From: Carnobacterium_A antarcticum
Lineage (GTDB): Bacteria; Bacillota; Bacilli; Lactobacillales; Carnobacteriaceae
DNA: 64,000 nucleotides
Reading direction: 5' to 3' (one strand)
NCBI RefSeq assembly: GCF_042658365.1
Contig: NZ_JBHSQC010000025.1
Shown here piece by piece: positions 44,810 to 52,533 of the stretch. A program made the position numbers and the translations under genes. Under the pieces are notes generated by a model that saw only the letters and a program-made list of their open reading frames with translations, did no database searches and was not told the DNA's origin. Positions within the stretch are counted from its first letter, which is position 1. Every line of letters begins with the position of its first letter.

Positions 44810-45787
44810 TTAGAAGTTGTAAATTTCTTTTACTTTTTCTGAAATATCAGTTGCGTTTGGCAACCAAGCATTTTCAGCTAAACCAAACGGGAAGACAGTA
44901 TCAGGAGCAGCTACACGACCAATTGGTGCTTCTAATGAAAGAATTGAACGTTCAGCAATTTCTGACATAACCATTGCGCCAACACCTGCTTGACGTTGTG
45001 CTTCTTGAACGATTACTGCGCGTCCTGTTTTTTCTACAGAAGCAACGATTGTTTCGATGTCTAATGGAGAAACAGTTCTCAAATCAACGATTTCTACTGA
45101 GATACCTTCTTTTTCAAGTTCATCAGCTGCTTTGATTGCTTCGCGAACCATAGCACCGTAAGTGATGACAGAAACATCTTTACCTTCACGAGTGATGGCA
45201 GCTTTCCCTAGAGGAACAGTGTAAGATTCTTCAGGAACTTCATCACGGAAAGAACGATATAATTTCATGTGTTCAATGAAAACAACTGGGTCGTTATCAC
45301 GAATAGAAGAAATCAACAATCCTTTTGCATCGTATGGGTTTGATGGAATAACTACTTTGATACCAGGAGATTGAGTAATCAATCCTTCCAAGTTGTCTGA
45401 GTGCATTTCTGGAGTGTGAACTCCTCCACCAAATGGCATACGAATTGTAATTGGCAAGTTACGTGTACCACTCATACGGTAACGAGTACGAGCAGCTTGT
45501 CCAACGATTGAGTCCATTACTTCGAAAATAAATCCAATAAATTGAATTTCTGGAACTGGACGGAAGCCTTGAAGCGCTAGTCCAATTGCCATTCCACCGA
45601 TACCTGATTCAGCAAGAGGAGTGTCAGAAACACGCTCTTCACCAAATTTTTCTTGAAGTCCAGCAGTAGCACGGAAAACTCCGCCATTTTTACCTACGTC
45701 TTCACCGAAAACCAAAATCTCTTGGTCACGTTCCATTTCTTGTTCAAGCGCTTCAGTAATCGCTTGGATCATTGTTTTTTGTGCCAT
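44810..45787 (-). CDS. pdhB: Pyruvate dehydrogenase E1 component, beta subunit
   Basis: The 325-residue protein pairs with PdhA to decarboxylate pyruvate on thiamine diphosphate. It shows the typical N-terminus with FGEDVGKNGGVFRATAGLQEKFGEERVSDTPLAE (the Glu that contacts the thiazolium/aminopyrimidine is in the early part), the YRMSGT segment and the C-terminal transketolase domain (VIVQEAQRQAGVGAMVMSEI, PFGLAENAWLPNATDI). The start follows the pdhA stop by 2 bases. The gap to pdhC holds a strong stem-loop. Confidence 0.96.
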   Translation of the reverse strand: MAQKTMIQAITEALEQEMERDQEILVFGEDVGKNGGVFRATAGLQEKFGEERVSDTPLAESGIGGMAIGLALQGFRPVPEIQFIGFIFEVMDSIVGQAARTRYRMSGTRNLPITIRMPFGGGVHTPEMHSDNLEGLITQSPGIKVVIPSNPYDAKGLLISSIRDNDPVVFIEHMKLYRSFRDEVPEESYTVPLGKAAITREGKDVSVITYGAMVREAIKAADELEKEGISVEIVDLRTVSPLDIETIVASVEKTGRAVIVQEAQRQAGVGAMVMSEIAERSILSLEAPIGRVAAPDTVFPFGLAENAWLPNATDISEKVKEIYNF

Positions 45788-45789
45788 GA

Positions 45790-46899
45790 TTATTTACTCT
45801 CCTTTGCTTCAAAAGCCGCAATTTGCTCAGCGATTACTTGAGTTGGTTCTTCATGCATACTCTTCAAGAAATCTGAAACTTTTTGTTTAGGTGCTTGGTC
45901 AGCTTCTTTAGCTGAGGCTTTAATGTCTTCTTGTGTTTTTTCAATTAAGGCTTGTTCTTTTTCTTCAGACCATAATCCTTTTTCAGTTAAGAAGTTACGG
46001 AAACGGATCAGTGGATCGCGTTGTTCCCAGTAATCGAAACTTTCTTGATCACGGTAACGTGTTGGGTCATCTCCTGAAGTAGAGTGAGGACCGAAACGAG
46101 AAGTAACTGTCTCAATCAATACAGGACCATTCCCAGCAATTGCCCATTCTCTTGCTTGTTTAGCAACAGCATAAACTGCTAATGGATCCATACCGTCTAC
46201 TTGGATTCCTGGAATCCCAGCTGCAACAGCTTTTTGAGCCAAAGTAGTCGCTGCAGTTTGTTTGTGACGAGGGGTAGAGATAGCATAGCCATTGTTTTGT
46301 ACGAAGAATACTACAGGTGCTTTATAAGCTCCAGCAAAGTTCATACCTTCATAAAAGTCCCCTTGAGATGAACCGCCATCACCAGTGTAAGTGAAAGCAA
46401 CATTTTGTCTGCCGCGTTTTTTCAATCCAATACCTGCACCTGCAGCTTGAATGATTTGTGCTCCAATAATGATTTGTGGAGGCATAGCATGTAGATCTGC
46501 AGGGTATTTATTCCCGTCAGCATGTCCACGAGACCATAAGAACGCTTGTGAAACAGGTAAACCATGTTGAATTAGTTGCGGAATATCACGGTATCCTGGG
46601 AATAACTCATCTTCTTTTTCAAAAGCAAAGTAACTTGCCATTTGTGAAGCTTCTTGTCCAGCAGTCGGTGCGTAAAAACCTAAACGTCCTTGACGAGCTA
46701 AAGCCATTGAGCGTTCATGTAAGATACGTGACCATACCATTCTCTCCATTAATTCAACTAATTGGTCATCTGATAAATCAGGCATGATGTCTTTATTAAC
46801 AACATTTCCATCTTTATCTAAGATTTGTACCATTGGAAAAGCCGCGTCAATCGTGCTTAACAATGCTTCGAAATCTACAGGTTGTTTCTTGTTAGCCAT
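45790..46899 (-). CDS. pdhA: Pyruvate dehydrogenase E1 component, alpha subunit
   Basis: The 369-residue protein has the thiamine-diphosphate/Mg2+ motif from GDGGSSQGDF to VFFVQNNGYAIST and the phosphorylation-loop region SRFGPHSTSGDDPTRYRD. It catalyses the first step of pyruvate to acetyl-CoA conversion. Its first-step substrate overlaps with Pyc, also in this window. It is the first gene of pdhABCD and has AGAGAGGAATGGG upstream of the ATG. The upstream 540 bases are non-coding and contain several possible promoters. Confidence 0.96.
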   Translation of the reverse strand: MANKKQPVDFEALLSTIDAAFPMVQILDKDGNVVNKDIMPDLSDDQLVELMERMVWSRILHERSMALARQGRLGFYAPTAGQEASQMASYFAFEKEDELFPGYRDIPQLIQHGLPVSQAFLWSRGHADGNKYPADLHAMPPQIIIGAQIIQAAGAGIGLKKRGRQNVAFTYTGDGGSSQGDFYEGMNFAGAYKAPVVFFVQNNGYAISTPRHKQTAATTLAQKAVAAGIPGIQVDGMDPLAVYAVAKQAREWAIAGNGPVLIETVTSRFGPHSTSGDDPTRYRDQESFDYWEQRDPLIRFRNFLTEKGLWSEEKEQALIEKTQEDIKASAKEADQAPKQKVSDFLKSMHEEPTQVIAEQIAAFEAKESK

Positions 46900-47398
46900 T
46901 TGTAACCCATTCCTCTCTCTTTACAATCTAGTTTTTGTAAGGTGCTGTTTTATACAGTCGTTTAAACTGTATTAGTGTAAACCATTTACTATTCAAATTT
47001 AACACGCTTTCAGCTGATATGCAAGTATATCACCCCTCTTCAGCCTACGAAAAGCTTATACATTAAGCCGAAATTTTAAAATGCTTTAAATTAAATTAAG
47101 CTAGTGATTTTTTTCACCATCACGTTTTTCTCCTTATCTTTAAATTGTAAGAGTTTTTTTCTAATGTTATTTAAAGAATTTCGTTAAATTAAGCTAAAAC
47201 TGTTATATAATTTAAATATAACTGTATTATAATCAACACAGATAAATAAAAAATGTTCGCTTGTTCTTTATTTCACATAACGTTTTGTCAGATTAAAATT
47301 TTCTAACCTTATCATTTTAAAGTCATTTTTTAAGATTTTTCTCCTCTTTTAAATTTTTTGAGAGAAAACTCTTCTTGTAAATACAAAGTTGTTCTAAA
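46900..47398. other. AT-rich intergenic region upstream of pdhA
   Basis: No gene is visible. Minus-strand promoter candidates for pdhA include TTGCAT-N17-TAAATT (about 46998-47026) and TTGAAT-N16-TAATAC further downstream. A sequence resembling a cre site with two mismatches lies at 46999-47012. The part at 47080-47300 is very AT-rich, with a repeated TTAAATTAAGCTA (near 47090 and 47185) and a small GTTATAT/ATATAAC inverted repeat near 47203-47225. Confidence 0.45.
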
Positions 47399-47439
47399 AA
47401 AAAGAAAAACAGACCTCTTAAAAAGGCCTGTTTTTCTTT
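47399..47439 (-). terminator. Terminator of gdhA
   Basis: AAAGAAAAACAGgCC / GGtCTGTTTTTCTTT-type hairpin ending in T-rich sequence on the minus strand, directly at the gdhA stop. Confidence 0.85.
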
Positions 47440-48786
47440 TTAAATAACTCCTTGAATAATCATTGTTTTTGCAACTTTAATGAAGCCGGCAATATTTGCT
47501 CCGGCAACAAAATCATCTTTTGTACTATATTGTGCAGCAGTATCTCGTACTTCATAATAGATAGCTTTCATAATTTCTTTTAACTTTTCATCAACTTCTT
47601 CAAAGGACCAACTTAACCGTTGGCTATTTTGACTCATTTCTAAAGCAGAGACTGCCACGCCGCCAGCATTAGCTGCTTTTCCAGGGCCATATAAAATTCG
47701 AGCTTGTCGGTAAACACGGATTGCCTCTAAATCAGCAGGCATGTTGGCTCCTTCTGCAACGGCGATCACTCCTTGTTTTAGCATCTGCTCAGCTTTGCGT
47801 CCGTTAATCTCATTTTGAGTAGCACAAGGTAAGGCAATTTGGTAAGGTTCTTCTAAATCCCAAATGCTTCCTGTATGGTAAGTAGCCGTTGGATGAAGTG
47901 CAACATATTCTGCAATTCTTTTCCGTTCAACCTCTTTAAGCTGTTTGACTGTTGCGTAGTCAATTCCTATAGGATCAAAGATATAACCCGTTGAATCAGA
48001 ACAAGCAATAACCGTTCCTCCAAGTTCCTGAACTTTTTGAATGGCGTAGATAGCCACATTTCCACTGCCAGAAACAACCACTTTTTTATTTTCTAGTGTT
48101 TGACCTTTGTCTTCCAACATTTCTTTCATAAAATAAACGACTCCATAACCCGTGGCTTCAGTTCTAGCTAAACTTCCTCCCAGAAGCAACGGCTTTCCAG
48201 TTAAGATTCCAGCATGAGGAGCATTGAGTCGTTTATATTGTCCATACAAATAACCTATTTCTCTTCCGCCCACTCCGATATCCCCAGCTGGTACATCAAG
48301 ATCTGGACCGATATGGCGTTGCAATTCAGTCATGAAGCTTTGACAAAAGCGCATCACTTCTGCATCTGTTTTGCCTTTGGGATCAAAATCACTGCCACCT
48401 TTCCCTCCGCCAATCGGAAGCCCAGTTAGGCTGTTTTTAAAAATTTGTTCAAATCCTAAAAATTTTATGATACTTTGGTTTACACTCGGATGAAAACGCA
48501 AACCGCCTTTGTAGGGGCCTATAGCGGAATTAAACTGAACACGGAAACCACGATTTACTTGAACACTTCCTTGATCGTTTGTCCAAGGGACTCTAAATTG
48601 AATGATCCGTTCAGGTTCGACTATACGTTCCAAAATGTTTTGTTCAATAAATTCTGGATGTGCAGCAAAGACAGGTTCAATAGTGCTGAAGAATTCTTGT
48701 ATAGCCTGTAAGAACTCCACTTGGTTCGGATCTCGACTAATGAGTTTCGTATAAACCTCATCAATATATTTTTTTGCTTCTTCCAT
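47440..48786 (-). CDS. gdhA: NADP-specific glutamate dehydrogenase
   Basis: GdhA interconverts 2-oxoglutarate plus ammonium and glutamate in the cytosol. From ATG 48786 it has 448 residues, the length of the hexameric biosynthetic type. Visible are the substrate-binding YKGGLRFHPSVN, the catalytic Lys in GGGKGGSDFDPKGK, the Asp in VPAGDIGVG, and the Rossmann loop VVSGSGNVAIYAIQK. ATG 48786 is chosen for GAAGGGGT upstream; the frame is open from 48810. It is transcribed alone, divergently from def, and a CodY-like site lies about 100 bases upstream. Confidence 0.95.
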   Translation of the reverse strand: MEEAKKYIDEVYTKLISRDPNQVEFLQAIQEFFSTIEPVFAAHPEFIEQNILERIVEPERIIQFRVPWTNDQGSVQVNRGFRVQFNSAIGPYKGGLRFHPSVNQSIIKFLGFEQIFKNSLTGLPIGGGKGGSDFDPKGKTDAEVMRFCQSFMTELQRHIGPDLDVPAGDIGVGGREIGYLYGQYKRLNAPHAGILTGKPLLLGGSLARTEATGYGVVYFMKEMLEDKGQTLENKKVVVSGSGNVAIYAIQKVQELGGTVIACSDSTGYIFDPIGIDYATVKQLKEVERKRIAEYVALHPTATYHTGSIWDLEEPYQIALPCATQNEINGRKAEQMLKQGVIAVAEGANMPADLEAIRVYRQARILYGPGKAANAGGVAVSALEMSQNSQRLSWSFEEVDEKLKEIMKAIYYEVRDTAAQYSTKDDFVAGANIAGFIKVAKTMIIQGVI

Positions 48787-48885
48787 AAACTGGACCCCTT
48801 CTTTCTTCAACTGATGATTTAGACGTAGTTATTTCTTGTTCATGATTATCTCACACTTCTTTTTGAAAAAAAAGCTTTACTTCAG

Positions 48886-48900
48886 AATTTTCTGAATATA
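48886..48900. promoter_or_regulatory. Candidate CodY-binding motif between gdhA and def
   Basis: AATTTTCTGAATATA matches the CodY consensus AATTTTCWGAAAATT at 13 of 15 positions. It overlaps a TTCAGAA/TTCTGAA inverted repeat (48881-48896). It lies about 100 bases from the gdhA start and just before the def promoter. CodY control of gdhA is known in some lactic acid bacteria and streptococci; here it is inference. Confidence 0.5.
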
Positions 48901-48914
48901 ATTCTACGTGCAAT

Positions 48915-48942
48915 TTGTTGGGTTTACTGTTAAAATTATAAA
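48915..48942 (+). promoter_or_regulatory. Probable def promoter
   Basis: TTGTTG (48915-48920) and TATAAA (48937-48942) are 16 bases apart, 68 bases upstream of the def start. Confidence 0.5.
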
Positions 48943-49009
48943 GATGTTTGATACTATATTACTTTTTATACTAAATAATCGACAACCAAAACACAGGAGT
49001 GGAACAACT

Positions 49010-49573
49010 ATGATTAAAATGAATGATATTATCAGGGAAGGCAATCCTACTTTACGCTTATCAGCTGAAGAGGTAACTATACCTATTAATGAAGAAACAA
49101 AAAAACTCGGCCACGATATGCTGGAATTTTTAAAAAACAGTCAGGATCCTGAAATGGCTGAAAAATATCAACTTCGAGCTGGTGTTGGCTTAGCTGCACC
49201 TCAATTAGATATTTCAAAACGAATTATTGCAGTGCATATTCCTGGTACTGAGGAAGATTCAGATGAACCCGTTTTAAGTACAGTGATGTTAAATCCAAAA
49301 GTAGTCAGCCATTCTGTTCAAGGAGCTTGTCTAGCGGAAGGCGAAGGATGTTTGTCTGTCGATCGAGACGTACCTGGATATGTTCCTCGCCACAGCCGTG
49401 TGACAATAACCTATGTAGACTTAAATGGAGAAAACCAAAAGATTCGTTTAAAAAATTATCCTGCCATTGTGGTTCAACACGAAATTGATCATATCAACGG
49501 AATTATGTTTTATGACCATATCAATGAAAAAGCTCCCTTCCAATTAGATGAGACCGTTTCTATTTTATCGTAA
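49010..49573 (+). CDS. def: Peptide deformylase
   Basis: Def removes the formyl group from nascent N-terminal Met. From ATG 49010 the protein has 187 residues, typical of the type 2 (Gram-positive) form. The three motifs are present: GVGLAAPQ, EGCLS, and the metal-binding QHEIDHINGIMF. The start is chosen because CAGGAG lies 10 bases upstream and MIKMNDIIREGNPTLR is the usual N-terminus. The longer frame from 48908 overlaps the promoter. It is a single gene with its own terminator. Confidence 0.96.
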   Translation: MIKMNDIIREGNPTLRLSAEEVTIPINEETKKLGHDMLEFLKNSQDPEMAEKYQLRAGVGLAAPQLDISKRIIAVHIPGTEEDSDEPVLSTVMLNPKVVSHSVQGACLAEGEGCLSVDRDVPGYVPRHSRVTITYVDLNGENQKIRLKNYPAIVVQHEIDHINGIMFYDHINEKAPFQLDETVSILS

Positions 49574-49583
49574 AGAAAAATAA

Positions 49584-49628
49584 AGAATGCTGCTAAAGTT
49601 AGCTGATAACTTTAGCAGCATTCTTTTT
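49584..49628 (+). terminator. Terminator of def
   Basis: Perfect 17-bp stem GAATGCTGCTAAAGTTA / TAACTTTAGCAGCATTC with a 5-base loop, then CTTTTTG on the plus strand. Confidence 0.9.
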
Positions 49629-49746
49629 GTGTTGTTATGAAGCAAGCCTTTTCTTAATGTAAGCCTAGTGGATTCACTACTTTGATGTAAAAATAAATTT
49701 ATGGACACGCTATGGGCATAAATGGTAAAAACAGACTTTAAAAATA

Positions 49747-49795
49747 AAAAACGTTGATACAATCGGGGATAAACACCGTAGTATCAACGTTTTTT
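49747..49795 (-). terminator. Terminator of tRNA-Ala
   Basis: AAAACGTTGATAC / GTATCAACGTTTT outer stem with an inner CGGTG/CCCCG arm, followed by T6 on the minus strand, a few bases after the tRNA 3' end. Confidence 0.8.
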
Positions 49796-49800
49796 GATGA

Positions 49801-49873
49801 TGGAAGTAAGGGGGCTCGAACCCCTGACCTTTTGGCTGCCAGCCAAACACTCTCCCAACTGAGCTATACCCCC
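49801..49873 (-). tRNA. tRNA-Ala (anticodon GGC)
   Basis: On the minus strand the 73-nt gene folds as a cloverleaf. The acceptor is GGGGGTA/TACTTCC with two G-U pairs, then a D arm GCTC...GAGT and an anticodon stem TTTGG/CCAAA with loop CTGGCAG, so the anticodon is GGC (alanine codon GCC). The T arm is AGGGG TTCGAGC CCCCT. No CCA is encoded after the discriminator A. Confidence 0.95.
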
Positions 49874-49911
49874 ATAAATAAGATTTAACTCTTATTTATA
49901 ACTTACGTTCA

Positions 49912-50691
49912 TTATATCAGATGAAGCTCTTTTAATGCAACATAAATTCCGTCTTCATTACAATTGGAAGTGATTTTATCTGCTCTTAATTTTACTGTTT
50001 CTAAAGCATTCCCCATTGCTACTCCGATACCAACTTCTGATATCATTTCAAGATCATTCAGTCCATCTCCAAAAGCTATTGTGTCTTCAATATCAAACCC
50101 TTGGCTTTTAGCAAATTTCAAAATGGTATGTGCTTTAGAACCATCATGCGGTACGATATCTACACCGCTATCATGCCAGCGAATAAATTTAAATTTAGGA
50201 AACTGTCCGTTTTCATAAGCTGCCTTTTCTGAATCTGAATAAAAGATAAGCCCTTGATACATGGGATGATGCAAATAGTAATCCTGATCTTGTGGAGGAA
50301 CTCCCGCACCAAAACTTTTCATAGCAGCAGTCATTTTAATATTTGTTTCAGCGTGACGTCTTCTCAAGGCCTCTGCCGATTCATAGATGATAGCATGATT
50401 TTGTGTATCAGCCACTTTAAGCAGACGATCAAATTCTGAACGGTCTAATTTATTTTCATAAACTAAGCGATTATGGTAATAACCTGCAGCACCGTTGCAA
50501 ATAATATAATTATCAAAATCAAATTCATCAATAACACTTTGAGCTAAACTCAAGTTTCTCCCAGTGGCAATGACGATTTCATGACCATTTTCCTTTAATT
50601 CTTTCAAGGCTTTCTTAGTGCTAGGCAACGCTTTTTTTTCGTCATTTAACAACGTTCCATCAATATCAAAAAACAGCATCTTTTTACGCAT
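49912..50691 (-). CDS. HAD-superfamily Cof-type phosphatase
   Basis: The 259-residue protein is a Cof/YidA-type (HAD IIB) sugar- or cofactor-phosphate phosphatase. Motif I is FFDIDGTLLND with the nucleophile Asp, motif II is VIATGRN, and motif IV is IAFGDGLNDLEMI, all intact, with a long cap domain between. The substrate cannot be told from sequence. The ATG at 50691 has AAAGGTAGGG upstream. It stands between a tRNA gene and an ABC exporter pair, each probably separate in transcription. Confidence 0.9.
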   Translation of the reverse strand: MRKKMLFFDIDGTLLNDEKKALPSTKKALKELKENGHEIVIATGRNLSLAQSVIDEFDFDNYIICNGAAGYYHNRLVYENKLDRSEFDRLLKVADTQNHAIIYESAEALRRRHAETNIKMTAAMKSFGAGVPPQDQDYYLHHPMYQGLIFYSDSEKAAYENGQFPKFKFIRWHDSGVDIVPHDGSKAHTILKFAKSQGFDIEDTIAFGDGLNDLEMISEVGIGVAMGNALETVKLRADKITSNCNEDGIYVALKELHLI

Positions 50692-50754
50692 TTTTTTACC
50701 CTACCTTTCTATAGTAAGCTTTAAAACCAAACTGCTTTGATCAATCATTCTTTT

Positions 50755-52533
50755 TTAGTCTGCTGTTTGCTTAAATTGACTATTGTATAGTTTCTCGTAA
50801 AAACCGCCTTTGCTTAGCAACTCTTGATGGTTGCCTTGCTCAACGATCTCCCCTTGGTCCATGACTAAAATTAAATCAGCATCGCGAATCGTTGATAAGC
50901 GATGGGCAATCACAAAACTTGTGCGGCCTTCCATAACCTTTTCCATCGCTTTTTGGATCAAGGCTTCCAAACGAGTGTCCACTGAACTAGTTGCTTCATC
51001 TAAAATCAAGATTTTAGGGTTAGAGATGATCGCTCGTGCGATTGTCAACAGTTGTTTTTGTCCCAATGAAACGTTTGAAGCTTCTTGGTTTAAAATCATG
51101 TTGTAACCATCTGGTAACGTTCGGATAAAGTGATCGACATTGGCTGTCTTAGCAGCATCTACTACTTCGTATTCGGTGGCATCCAATTTTCCAAACCGAA
51201 TATTGTCCGCAATCGTTCCGCTGTACAACCAAGCATCTTGTAGGACCATTCCAAACTGAGCCCGGACATCCTTTCGAGCCATTGTTTTTGTGTCGATTCC
51301 ATCTATTTTGATGGCTCCGCTATCTACATCATAAAAGCGCATCAATAAATTGATCAAAGTTGTTTTACCAGCTCCAGTCGGTCCTACGATAGCGACTTTT
51401 TGCCCTTTTTTTACTTTGACGTTTAAGTTTTTGATCAACGTATTTTCTTTAGTATACCCAAATGTCACATTTTCAAATTCCACATTGCCGAAAACGGGTT
51501 CTGGTAAAGCTACTTGAACAGTATCTGGTTTTTCTTCTGGCTCATCTAAAATCTCGAATACTCTTCCTATTGCAGCTGCAGCACTTTGAAGAACTCCTGA
51601 CAGTTGAGTTATTTGAGAAAGTGGTTGATTGATCTGCCAAATGTATTGCGTGAAAGCTTGTAAATTACCTAAAGAAAGAGCACCTTGAATAACAAAGAAA
51701 CCTCCAATCATCGCTACTGCAAAGTAAACCAAATTGGAAACAAAACCAATCAAAGGACTCATGATGCCTGAAACAAATGCAGCTTTAAACCCATACGTAT
51801 TCAGTCGCTGATTGATAACTTTGAATTCTTCTAATTTGTCTTGTTCTTTTCCATATAGTTTGATTTCTGAAAAGCCCGTGAAACTTTCTTGTACATGGCC
51901 ATTCATAGCTCCTAAAGCATTTTGTTGTTCAACAAAATAAGGTTGGGATTTTCGAATAACGATTTTTGATATCAAATAAGAAGTGGGAATCATTATTAAA
52001 ATCACCAACGCTAATGGAACGGATAAGTACAACATCATTGCAATGGCAAAAACAATTCCCATAATAGAATTGACGATTTGGATCAAACTTTGCTGCATCG
52101 CGTTGCTGATGGCATCCACATCATTGGTCACACGGCTCAGAATGTTTCCTTGTTGATTGCGGTCAAAATACGAAACAGGCAGCCGATTGATTTTCCCTTC
52201 AATTTCTTCACGTAAATCATACATCGTATTTTGCACTACATTGGTCATAACATACGATGAAACATAAAGCGTGATTTGATAGATTCCTGCAACGCCTACC
52301 ATCAAGTAAATGATTTGGCGAACATAACTAAAATTCACACTGGCTCCTGGTACGCCTTTAAGCATATCGGCCACATTCATTCCAAGTTCCGTTAATGCCA
52401 GTCCAATAATATAAGGCTGCAAAGCATTCATCAACATGCAAACGATTGTTAAACTAATCGCTGAGAAGAACCCTTTTTTATAAGGTTTAACGTAACTCCA
52501 TATTCGACGAATGGCCACTAATGATCCTCTCAT
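50755..52533 (-). CDS. Heterodimeric ABC exporter, subunit with canonical Walker B and non-canonical signature
   Basis: The 592-residue protein is a fused six-helix membrane domain and ATPase of the LmrCD/BmrCD/YfiBC multidrug type. Its ATPase has Walker A GPTGAGKTT, Walker B ILILDEATSSVD with the catalytic Glu, and an intact H-loop (AHRLSTI). The signature reads NVSLGQKQ rather than SGGQ. It begins inside the last codons of the previous gene (4-base ATGA overlap), so the two are translationally coupled. Substrates are unknown; drugs, lipids or peptides are possible. Confidence 0.9.
   Translation of the reverse strand: MRGSLVAIRRIWSYVKPYKKGFFSAISLTIVCMLMNALQPYIIGLALTELGMNVADMLKGVPGASVNFSYVRQIIYLMVGVAGIYQITLYVSSYVMTNVVQNTMYDLREEIEGKINRLPVSYFDRNQQGNILSRVTNDVDAISNAMQQSLIQIVNSIMGIVFAIAMMLYLSVPLALVILIMIPTSYLISKIVIRKSQPYFVEQQNALGAMNGHVQESFTGFSEIKLYGKEQDKLEEFKVINQRLNTYGFKAAFVSGIMSPLIGFVSNLVYFAVAMIGGFFVIQGALSLGNLQAFTQYIWQINQPLSQITQLSGVLQSAAAAIGRVFEILDEPEEKPDTVQVALPEPVFGNVEFENVTFGYTKENTLIKNLNVKVKKGQKVAIVGPTGAGKTTLINLLMRFYDVDSGAIKIDGIDTKTMARKDVRAQFGMVLQDAWLYSGTIADNIRFGKLDATEYEVVDAAKTANVDHFIRTLPDGYNMILNQEASNVSLGQKQLLTIARAIISNPKILILDEATSSVDTRLEALIQKAMEKVMEGRTSFVIAHRLSTIRDADLILVMDQGEIVEQGNHQELLSKGGFYEKLYNSQFKQTAD

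Noticed and set aside
46999..47012. Sequence similar to a CcpA cre site upstream of pdhA
   Set aside because: Two mismatches at conserved positions in an AT-rich region make this too weak to list as a site; it is only mentioned in the gap description.
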